From JADLDV01 sp964546355 (GTDB lineage: Bacteria > Patescibacteriota > Minisyncoccia > Phycocordibacterales > UBA9973): a DNA stretch of 12,368 nt. Under the pieces are notes generated by a model that was given only the letters and a program-made list of their open reading frames with translations, was not told where the DNA came from and did no database searches. Position 1 is the first letter of the stretch; each line of letters begins with the position of its first letter. Where the stretch lies: contig CAZJJM010000014.1 in NCBI GenBank assembly GCA_964546355.1, positions 1-12,368 of the forward strand. Direction: 5' to 3'. Positions 6,897 through 12,368 of this stretch are shown in pieces. The position numbers and the translations under genes are program-made.

Positions 6897-7832
6897 ATGC
6901 AAGAATATGAAATTATCCTTTTTTACAAATACGTCCACATTGCGGATACGCAAGCACTTCTTGAACATCAACGAGAACTCTGTACACGACTTGAACTAAA
7001 AGGGCGTACAATTATTGCTATTGAAGGGATCAATACCACACTCGAGGGTACAAAAGAACATATTGCAGAATATCTCGCTGACTATTTGAGTGACCCACGG
7101 TTTGCAGATACACACATCAAGCGAAGTGTTGGTACTGGTGATGCTTTCCCAAAACTCTCTATCAAAGTCCGTCCTGAAATTGTATCACTACATCTTGGTA
7201 CTTGTGATGTTGATCCGAATCAAACAACGGGCATTCATTTGAAACCAGAAGAACTGCACGAATGGATTCATTCTGACAAAGAATTTTTTATTGTCGATAT
7301 GCGCAATGCATACGAACACAAAGTAGGTCAGTTCGAAGGGTCTATTTGTCCACCGATGGATAATTTTCGTGATCTTCCAAAATTTATAAAATCCATTGAG
7401 CATTTAAAAGACAAAGTAGTTCTCACTGTGTGCACAGGTGGAGTTCGATGTGAAAAAGCTTCAGGGTATCTCATTACACAAGGATTTAAAAACGTGTATC
7501 AACTCGATGGGGGAATCGTTTCATATATGGAAAAGTATCCTAATGAAGATTTCAAAGGCAAGCTCTATGTTTTTGATCAACGTGTGATGATGGGCTTCTA
7601 TACTGATGATCCAAAACATCAAGTGATTGGTCGCTGTGAAGGATGTGACAGTGCGTGTGAGAAGTTCGTAAACTGTGTGAATGATAACTGTCACCGCCAC
7701 TTCATTTTCTGTGATTCATGTGTGAATGCAAAAGGGAAGCCGGTATGTCCTCATGGTTGTACTATGACGAGACGGAGTAAGTCTGTAAAAACTCCTTTCT
7801 GGAAGAAAATCACTTCTTTTTTCAGTAAATAA
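6897..7832 (+). CDS. trhO: tRNA uridine(34) hydroxylase TrhO (YceA/rhodanese family)
   Basis: 311 residues, within the usual family range. The enzyme makes 5-hydroxyuridine at the wobble position of tRNAs, the first step to cmo5U or mo5U type modifications. The N-terminal domain (1-100) has the family blocks ILFYKYVHI, EGINTTLEG and KLSIKVRPEIVSLHLG. The rhodanese domain (about 115-220) carries the hallmark C179-TGGVRCEKA loop with the catalytic Cys and then YQLDGGI. The C-terminal part has Cys/His clusters (C247, C250, C254 and a further group to about residue 288) that probably bind zinc, as expected for this family. The tail is basic. It stands alone between its own promoter and a long palindromic terminator. 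The methyl- or carboxymethyl-transferase that would finish the modification is not in the window. Confidence 0.94.
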   Translation: MQEYEIILFYKYVHIADTQALLEHQRELCTRLELKGRTIIAIEGINTTLEGTKEHIAEYLADYLSDPRFADTHIKRSVGTGDAFPKLSIKVRPEIVSLHLGTCDVDPNQTTGIHLKPEELHEWIHSDKEFFIVDMRNAYEHKVGQFEGSICPPMDNFRDLPKFIKSIEHLKDKVVLTVCTGGVRCEKASGYLITQGFKNVYQLDGGIVSYMEKYPNEDFKGKLYVFDQRVMMGFYTDDPKHQVIGRCEGCDSACEKFVNCVNDNCHRHFIFCDSCVNAKGKPVCPHGCTMTRRSKSVKTPFWKKITSFFSK

Positions 7833-7840
7833 GAATCTAA

Positions 7841-7882
7841 AAGTACCAAAAATCCCCTAAATATAGGGGATTTTTGGTACTT
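7841..7882 (+). terminator. Long palindromic terminator after trhO, touching the next promoter
   Basis: The 18 bases 7841-7858 (ending ATCCCCT) are the exact reverse complement of 7865-7882; one more A-T pair closes the stem to a 4-nt loop. The A5 and T5 runs lie inside the stem, so the core can terminate in both directions. The last two bases of the right arm are the TT of the -35 TTGACA of the following promoter. Confidence 0.8.
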
Positions 7883-7909
7883 GACAAATACATTATAATA
7901 TGATAATAT
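7881..7909 (+). promoter_or_regulatory. Strong promoter of the unknown membrane protein gene
   Basis: The consensus -35 TTGACA (7881-7886), a 17-bp spacer ending in TGA and the -10 TAATAT (7904-7909) form an extended -10 promoter. Transcription should start near 7916, giving a leader of about 73 nt, much longer than for most neighbours. Confidence 0.7.
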
Positions 7910-7919
7910 GTGCATGGAA

Positions 7920-7985
7920 TAAAGGTTAGTATTTTTCTCAGTAGATTGAGTCTTTTGAGAAAAATACTAACCCCTTAATCCTTTA
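7920..7985 (+). promoter_or_regulatory. Large perfect hairpin in the mRNA leader
   Basis: GGTTAGTATTTTTCTCA (7924-7940) is the exact reverse complement of 7956-7972, a 17-bp stem with a 15-nt loop. No T-run follows, so it is not a normal terminator. TAAAGG (7920-7925) can instead pair with CCTTTA (7980-7985), closing an outer stem 3 nt before the ATG at 7989. The loop holds a second TGAG (7947-7950) that competes for CTCA (7937-7940). Regulation of stability, translation start or protein binding is possible; I recognise no riboswitch class. Confidence 0.6.
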
Positions 7986-7988
7986 AAA

Positions 7989-8606
7989 ATGAAGAAAGTT
8001 TCAAAATCAACTACTGCTCAAGTAAGAAAAGATCGTTCATCTTTGTATGCAGCAATAGCAATAATTATATTAGTTGCCTTTGTGGGCATGAGTGCTAAAT
8101 GTCAAACTGTGAAAGATACAGTAAAAAATGAATTGGGTAGATTGTATAAAGTAACACCTGTAATTCAGCTTGAAGCTAATAAAAACTTCAAAGTCAATGA
8201 CTTTTTTAAAACTAAAGAAAATGGTGGAATATTTCTTTATGTTGGTGATAATATCTTTAATTATTTTAATGAAGAGGTAAAAAATTCACCTGTAAAAGAA
8301 TTGGCAAGTTATGAATTTATCAAAGATATAAATGAAAAAGACATCATTAGTTATGTAAAAGAAGGTAATATTTATGAAGAATTAGACCTTTCTCATATTA
8401 AACAAATTTGTGAACGTCACATCGTGAAAGGAGAAAAACTTTTACTTGAAGATGGTGAGGTAAATTTGTTTTGGATACGTAATAAAAAAGATGATCTTTA
8501 CGAGGTTTATGTGCTTTTTGATGGTGATGGTTGGAGTGTGAGTGCGCGTTCATTCATTGCTTCACGAGTATGGAGTATGGGCACTAGGTTTTTCTTTCAA
8601 AAATAA
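7989..8606 (+). CDS. Membrane-anchored protein of unknown function
   Basis: 205 residues. A basic, Ser/Thr-rich start (1-18, KKVSKSTTAQVRKDR) is followed by one hydrophobic helix (19-36, LYAAIAIIILVAFVGMSA). The remaining 165 or so residues are a soluble domain, most likely outside the cell (inferred from the positive-inside rule). C38 follows the helix, but the preceding Lys breaks the lipobox, so it is probably a membrane anchor and not a lipoprotein. The soluble part mixes charged helices with aromatic-rich strands near the end (LFWIRNK, YEVYVLFDGDGWSVSAR). I do not recognise a family. The coding sequence is AT-rich compared with PheRS and TrhO. It has a strong promoter, a structured leader and its own terminator, so it is a monocistronic and probably well-expressed gene. 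Confidence 0.8.
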   Translation: MKKVSKSTTAQVRKDRSSLYAAIAIIILVAFVGMSAKCQTVKDTVKNELGRLYKVTPVIQLEANKNFKVNDFFKTKENGGIFLYVGDNIFNYFNEEVKNSPVKELASYEFIKDINEKDIISYVKEGNIYEELDLSHIKQICERHIVKGEKLLLEDGEVNLFWIRNKKDDLYEVYVLFDGDGWSVSARSFIASRVWSMGTRFFFQK

Positions 8607-8636
8607 TATTTTTGTATCTTTTGATACTTTCACTTT

Positions 8637-8670
8637 ATAAGCTCTTCAATTTTGAAGGGCTTATTTTTTT
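8637..8670 (+). terminator. Rho-independent terminator after the unknown membrane protein
   Basis: ATAAGCTCTTCAA (8637-8649) pairs with TTGAAGGGCTTAT (8652-8664) with one T-G wobble, followed by a T-run to 8670. A smaller hairpin, GTATC-TTTT-GATAC (8614-8627), lies just upstream. Confidence 0.85.
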
Positions 8671-8680
8671 GTCTAATTTC

Positions 8681-8689
8681 TGATATGAT
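8681..8689 (+). promoter_or_regulatory. Extended -10 promoter of the PheRS gene, likely leaderless
   Basis: TGATATGAT is a TGn-extended -10 box ending 8 nt before the ATG at 8698. GATAAT (8687-8692) overlaps it as an alternative. There is no Shine-Dalgarno sequence and no good -35; the expected -35 site lies in the terminator T-run. Confidence 0.55.
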
Positions 8690-8697
8690 AATCCCAT

Positions 8698-9831
8698 ATG
8701 GAAATCAATATCAATACAGACGCCCAAGAAGCGATTCTCAAAACCCTTGAAGACAGAACTGATCCAGAAGCATTTCGTATCAAAAGATATTTGGAAATGA
8801 AGGATCTTTCTCGTACGACTGAAAGTCCACTTTTTGAAATCGCAGAGAAAGTGAAGCAAGTTCCAGCTCTTTCGGGGTTTGATATTATTACTATCCCAGA
8901 GGTTATTTCTACAGAAATTCTTTTTGATCTGTTTGATTTTGCGCCTGATCACGTTGCTCGAAGCAAATCTGATACGTACTACATAGATGAACAAAATGTC
9001 TTGCGTACGCATGATACTGTTTTTTGGTATTACTATTTGAATGATCCTGGGGTACAAAATCGTATTGCAAATGGTCAGACACTTGGTGCCCTTTGTCATG
9101 GAAAAGTATATCGAAAAGACGAAATTGACCGAAAACACATGAACATATTTCATCAAATGGGAGGTTGGTATTTACAGCCAGATTCTATGGGGATCATGCC
9201 TATTGAATCATTGAAAGAAGTGCTTCGTGAGATTGTCGAACATGTCTTCGGTAAAGATACAGAATATCGATTCCTCGATGATACATTTCCATATACAGAT
9301 CCTTCGCTTCAGATAGAGGTTATGATCAACGGCCAATGGCTTGAAATCATGGGAGGTGGCATGCCGAAGAAAAGTGTTTTGAAGAAACTTGGTCTCGAAG
9401 GGTATAATGGCTGGGCGTTTGGATTTGGACTTGAACGACTCGCTATTATCGGTATGGAGCTTCCCGATATTAGACTACTTTGGTCAGAAGATGAACGGGT
9501 ACAAAAGCAACTCAAGCTCGGTCAGAAGTATAAAGAAGTTTCTAAATATCCAGCAGTAATACGCGATATTTCTTTCATTGTTGATACTGCATCCTTTTCT
9601 CCGAATGACTATTTCGACCTTGTGCGTGATGTCATCGGTGATATGGCAGAAGAAATGGCATTGATTGACGAGTATGAAAATGCAGAAAAATTTGGCGCAG
9701 GAAAGAAAAGTTATGCGTATCGAATCACGTACAGATCACTCGATCGCACCCTTACTGACACAGAAGTAAATGAGCTTCACAAAAAACTTGAACAAGAAAC
9801 AATGCGACTATATAACGCAACGATTCGATAA
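8698..9831 (+). CDS. Single-chain phenylalanyl-tRNA synthetase with C-terminal FDX-ACB domain (mitochondrial-type layout)
   Basis: 377 residues. The class II catalytic core is like PheS: DHVARSKSDTYY (84-95), LRTH (102-105), motif 2 with G-K-V-Y-R139-K-D-E-I-D then IFHQ (150-153), FPYTDPS (197-203) and motif 3 GWAFGFGLERLA (238-249) with PDIRLLWSEDER. From Y284 to the end is a full FDX-ACB domain (YPAVIRDISF, later YRITYRSLDRTLTDTEV). In ordinary bacteria PheRS is an alpha2-beta2 enzyme: PheS begins with a coiled coil and FDX-ACB sits at the end of PheT. Here the coiled coil and PheT are missing and FDX-ACB is fused to the catalytic chain, as in mitochondrial PheRS, to which motifs and order match closely. 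It charges tRNA-Phe, probably as a monomer (inference). Unusual: the usual T-S-x-x-Q after LRTH is D106-T-V-F-W110, and FHQ-x-E is FHQ-M-G155. It has its own promoter and terminator. Confidence 0.9.
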   Translation: MEININTDAQEAILKTLEDRTDPEAFRIKRYLEMKDLSRTTESPLFEIAEKVKQVPALSGFDIITIPEVISTEILFDLFDFAPDHVARSKSDTYYIDEQNVLRTHDTVFWYYYLNDPGVQNRIANGQTLGALCHGKVYRKDEIDRKHMNIFHQMGGWYLQPDSMGIMPIESLKEVLREIVEHVFGKDTEYRFLDDTFPYTDPSLQIEVMINGQWLEIMGGGMPKKSVLKKLGLEGYNGWAFGFGLERLAIIGMELPDIRLLWSEDERVQKQLKLGQKYKEVSKYPAVIRDISFIVDTASFSPNDYFDLVRDVIGDMAEEMALIDEYENAEKFGAGKKSYAYRITYRSLDRTLTDTEVNELHKKLEQETMRLYNATIR

Positions 9832-9861
9832 AAAAATCCCTGATACATTCAGGGATTTTTT
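9831..9861. terminator. Shared bidirectional terminator of PheRS and carboxypeptidase genes
   Basis: AAAAAATCCCTG (9831-9842) pairs perfectly with CAGGGATTTTTT (9850-9861) around a 7-nt loop, with A- and T-runs in the arms. The stop codons of the two convergent genes (9829-9831 and 9860-9862) overlap its outer edges. Confidence 0.88.
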
Positions 9862-10897
9862 AGTGTACATACGGACTATCACTCTCGATAATCTCGGGTG
9901 AGATAAGTGGAAGTCTCGTTGTGAGTGATATGTGCTTCTCGATGAATCGTACGACGGTCATCGTATCTGCGTATCTATTGTCACTACCGAGGATCACCAC
10001 TGCAAATGGTCGTATTTGTCCATCAATAGTGCGTTTGAATACTGCAATATTTGTTTGTTTTGCGGGGTTGGTAAAACCACTCTTTCCGCCAATATAGCCA
10101 TCTTCTCTCAAGAATTGGTTGTGTGTGAACCATACATGTCTCGATGTCTTGTATTGTGAAATACGAGAAATATCAAGCAAGTAAGGCTTTTCTTTGTAGA
10201 TGTGTTGTACGAGCGCAAACAAGTCTCGTGCAGTAGAAATATTATTTGGAGATAATCCACTTGGGTCTTCAAAACGACTATGAATCATGCCAAGCTCAAG
10301 TACTTTTTCATTCATACGAAGCATGAAATTTTTTCGGTTGAGCTGTTCCGCGATAATTTCTGCGGCGTCATTACTTGATTCAAGGAGTAGTGGAAAAAGA
10401 AGATTTACGTTTTGGATTTTTTCACCAACACTAAAATTCCCATTTTTGCCATAGGTCGCAAGTGCGCGTTCTGATACTTTTGCAAAATCTTTTTGCGGAA
10501 TGAGCTCTACTGCAACGACTGCGGTCAGAAGTTTACTCACAGAAGCAATGGCACGTTCTTCTTCTGCATTATATGCGAGTATGACATCACCTGTTTCTAG
10601 GTCTGCAACAAAAAAACTTTTTGCACTTACTCTAATTTGAGGAGATTTATCTTTTACTGTATAGAGTTGCTGGTGCTTGAATTCTGCAAGAGAAAAATTA
10701 ATCGTCAGTGGGCGTGGCGGATTGATCTTGTTACGAAGCACATCCCATGCGATACTCATATCTTGTCCTACTTTTGGGATAACATAGGTGAGCACGATGC
10801 GACCACCTTCAATTAGTGGTTTGTGGAGTACGAGAATAGCAACAAAAAAGAGTATCGCTTTTTTGAGACGAGAAGTACGCGTTTTTATAGGATGCAT
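9860..10897 (-). CDS. D-alanyl-D-alanine carboxypeptidase/endopeptidase (PBP5/7-like, S11 family)
   Basis: 345 residues. A basic start and one hydrophobic helix (about 13-24, KAILFFVAILVL) form an N-terminal signal anchor. After a linker of about 70 residues comes the penicillin-binding transpeptidase fold: S119-V-S-K122 (nucleophile SxxK), S174-S-N176 (SxN) and K272-S-G274 (KTG-type, with Ser for Thr). ATYGKNGNFSVGE, FEDPSGLSPNN and the block after K272 (GFTN) fit the S11 family. It trims peptidoglycan stem peptides on the outer face of the membrane. The C-terminal PBP5 domain with its amphipathic anchor is absent, which makes it closer in size to PBP7-like enzymes. The gene starts 9 nt after the RNase R stop, yet it has a TATAAT box overlapping that stop, so it may be transcribed both with and without rnr. 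The ATG at 10897 is the only start that includes the anchor. Confidence 0.9.
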   Translation of the reverse strand: MHPIKTRTSRLKKAILFFVAILVLHKPLIEGGRIVLTYVIPKVGQDMSIAWDVLRNKINPPRPLTINFSLAEFKHQQLYTVKDKSPQIRVSAKSFFVADLETGDVILAYNAEEERAIASVSKLLTAVVAVELIPQKDFAKVSERALATYGKNGNFSVGEKIQNVNLLFPLLLESSNDAAEIIAEQLNRKNFMLRMNEKVLELGMIHSRFEDPSGLSPNNISTARDLFALVQHIYKEKPYLLDISRISQYKTSRHVWFTHNQFLREDGYIGGKSGFTNPAKQTNIAVFKRTIDGQIRPFAVVILGSDNRYADTMTVVRFIEKHISLTTRLPLISPEIIESDSPYVH

Positions 10898-10905
10898 ATG
10901 TATCT

Positions 10906-10933
10906 ATTATACAAAAATATAATCAATTGTCTT
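10906..10933 (-). promoter_or_regulatory. Promoter of the carboxypeptidase gene inside the end of rnr
   Basis: On the minus strand the consensus -10 TATAAT (10911-10906) overlaps the TAA stop of RNase R (10909-10907). It ends 8 nt before the ATG at 10897, again a leaderless layout. A weak -35 AAGACA (10933-10928) lies 16 bp upstream. Confidence 0.55.
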
Positions 10934-12368
10934 TTTTATAGTATCCACATTTTTTACTTTAATACGAACACTACCGCCAACTTGATATGTCGTACCACTG
11001 TTTTTGCCGATAATCATCATATTCTTTTCGTCGAGACTGTAGAAATCATCACCAATATCTTTGAGACGAATCATACCTTCACATTTTGTTTGTTTTTCTT
11101 CTACGAAAAGACCCCATTCACTGACACCGGTAATTGTCCCGTCATACACTTCTCCGACACGGTATGACATATATTCTACTTGTTTGTATTTGATTGATGC
11201 TCGCTCTGCGTCTGCTGCTTCTTTTTCACGTACAGATGAAATCGTACAAATATTTTCATATTTCATTTGATCATTTACGGGAATCATTTTTCCATCAAGG
11301 TATACTTGCAATAGTCTGTGTGCAATCACGTCTGGGTAGCGTCTAATCGGTGATGTGAAGTGTGTGTAATAATGAAAAGCCAATCCGAAGTGTCCGATAT
11401 TTTTTGTCGAATATACAGCTTTTGCCATAGAGCGAATAACTGCACGGTGAATCGTATCTTTCTCAGGTTTTCCTTCAAGTGAAGCGAGGAGTTTGTTTAT
11501 TTCTTGAGAGGGAATAATGCCGTCTTTTTCAAAAATAGGATATCCGAGACGTTTCAAGAAGCCGACAAGGTCAGCTGTCTTTTCTTCATCTGGTTTGTCG
11601 TGAATACGGTATATATACACGTGATCATCTTCATTCCCGCCTTTTTTTGCAACGAATTCAGCAACCTTCTTGTTGGCGAGAAGCATGTATTCTTCGATCA
11701 TGCGGTTTGTATCACCGCGTGTTTTTATGTACACACCAATTGGAACTCCTTTTTCATCGAGTTTGAATTTCACTTCATCTTGATCAAGTGACACTGCGCC
11801 GTGTTCAAAGCGCTCTTTGGTCATCTTCTTCGCAAAGGTATTCATGAGATTGAGCTCATCGTAATAGAGTCCAGTTCCTATGTCGAGTATTTCTTGTGCT
11901 TCTTCATAACTGAATCGTTTGTCTGAGTGAATGATTGTTCTACCGAACCATTCGCTAATAAGATCTCCTGCTGGTGAGAATGTAAAAACTGCACCGAAAG
12001 TCAATCGGTCAACATCCGGCATAAGACTACAGAGATCATTCGATAGCACTTCTGGAAGCATCGGGATGGTACGGTCAACGAGATAGACTGATGTTGCGCG
12101 TACAGAAGCTTCTTTGTCGAGTGCACTACCTTCTGGCATGTAGTGTGACACATCTGCAATATGAATACCGATTTCTATCGTGCCGTCCTCATTTTTCTTG
12201 AATGAAAGTGCATCATCAAAATCTTTTGCATCTGCTGGGTCGATGGTAAAAGTGAGTGTCTCACGGAAATCACGACGAGTATCAGTGTCAGCGATCACTC
12301 CGCGTGTTTTTAATGCTTCCGCTTCTTCCGTAACATGTTCAGGAAATACATTTGTAAATCCTTTTTCA
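10907..12368 (-). CDS. rnr: Ribonuclease R (RNase II/RNB family), N-terminus outside the window
   Basis: 486 residues are visible, and the frame stays open to the right edge; the in-frame GTG at 12298 is internal and not the start. The RNB catalytic centre is at about 12241-12212, with the spaced aspartates of TIDPADAKDFDDALSF. Further family blocks are HIADVSHYM, YLVDRTIPMLP, LSNDLCSL, the late THFTSPIRRYPD with HRLL, and the region rich in E-K-E-A-A-D-A-E-R-A. The C-terminal 85 or so residues form an S1 RNA-binding domain (YDGTITGVSEWGLFVE). RNase R degrades structured RNA processively 3' to 5' and often helps in rRNA and tmRNA quality control. The long basic tail of the E. coli protein is absent: the chain ends right after the S1 domain (IDYIFV). 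The cold-shock domains expected upstream lie beyond the window. Confidence 0.94.
   Translation of the reverse strand, partial: EKGFTNVFPEHVTEEAEALKTRGVIADTDTRRDFRETLTFTIDPADAKDFDDALSFKKNEDGTIEIGIHIADVSHYMPEGSALDKEASVRATSVYLVDRTIPMLPEVLSNDLCSLMPDVDRLTFGAVFTFSPAGDLISEWFGRTIIHSDKRFSYEEAQEILDIGTGLYYDELNLMNTFAKKMTKERFEHGAVSLDQDEVKFKLDEKGVPIGVYIKTRGDTNRMIEEYMLLANKKVAEFVAKKGGNEDDHVYIYRIHDKPDEEKTADLVGFLKRLGYPIFEKDGIIPSQEINKLLASLEGKPEKDTIHRAVIRSMAKAVYSTKNIGHFGLAFHYYTHFTSPIRRYPDVIAHRLLQVYLDGKMIPVNDQMKYENICTISSVREKEAADAERASIKYKQVEYMSYRVGEVYDGTITGVSEWGLFVEEKQTKCEGMIRLKDIGDDFYSLDEKNMMIIGKNSGTTYQVGGSVRIKVKNVDTIKKTIDYIFV

Noticed and set aside
7841..7972. Two neighbouring palindromes as ends of an insertion sequence or MITE
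   Set aside because: They differ in sequence, show no target-site duplication that I can see, and are explained as a terminator and a leader hairpin.
8089..8105. Lipoprotein signal in the unknown membrane protein
   Set aside because: C38 is preceded by Ala-Lys, and Lys at -1 is not compatible with a lipobox.
8635..9156. 173-residue minus-strand frame over the 5' half of the PheRS gene
   Set aside because: It is antisense to a gene with clear motifs on the plus strand; its translation has no recognisable domain and its composition looks like a reverse-frame shadow.
12296..12298. GTG at 12298 as start of RNase R
   Set aside because: The frame is open to the right edge and the upstream residues read like RNase R sequence, so the gene continues beyond the window.
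1..12368. CRISPR array, tRNA or rRNA genes, prophage or transposase genes
   Set aside because: I saw no regularly spaced repeats, no tRNA-like cloverleaf sequence and no mobile-element protein on either strand.

Overview
The window reads as a chromosomal segment from a small-genome, AT-rich bacterium, most likely a member of the Candidate Phyla Radiation (Patescibacteria, Parcubacteria-like). This is inferred from several traits: no clear Shine-Dalgarno sequence precedes any start, many start codons lie 6-8 nt after a -10 box, spacing is compact, intrinsic terminators are strong, and the protein families resemble those of that group. UGA is not read as sense in any gene here, so the code appears standard. 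There is no rRNA, tRNA, CRISPR array, transposase or phage gene.

Layout. 1-249 is the C-terminal end of a DoxX-like membrane protein with an unusual Cys-rich tail. 423-2042 is a SulP anion transporter with a STAS domain. 2127-3266 is a carbonic anhydrase-like protein of the carboxysomal (CsoSCA) type. The transporter and the anhydrase-like gene probably form an inorganic-carbon or pH module, with no carboxysome gene in view. 3306-3614 (minus) is a small charged protein of unknown function. 3710-6691 is a UvrD/PcrA-type helicase fused to a RecB/AddB-like nuclease. 6695-6826 (minus) is a 43-residue one-pass membrane protein. 6897-7832 is TrhO, a tRNA U34 hydroxylase of the rhodanese family. 7989-8606 is an unrecognised membrane-anchored protein behind a strong promoter and a large leader hairpin. 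8698-9831 is a single-chain phenylalanyl-tRNA synthetase with a C-terminal FDX-ACB domain, organised like the mitochondrial enzyme. 9860-10897 (minus) is a D-Ala-D-Ala carboxypeptidase (PBP5-like), and 10907-12368 (minus) is RNase R, cut by the right edge.

Most genes look like separate transcription units with their own promoter and terminator. Functionally they mix translation and RNA quality (PheRS, TrhO, RNase R), DNA repair or recombination (helicase-nuclease), envelope maintenance (carboxypeptidase, DoxX) and anion/CO2 handling (SulP plus the CA-like protein).

The points most worth a second look are the mitochondrial-type PheRS with changed substrate-pocket residues, the SulP/CsoSCA-like pair, the repeated leaderless promoter layout, the 17-bp perfect leader hairpin before the unknown membrane protein, the doubled CxCxxC tail of the DoxX protein, and the hidden 43-residue membrane protein.
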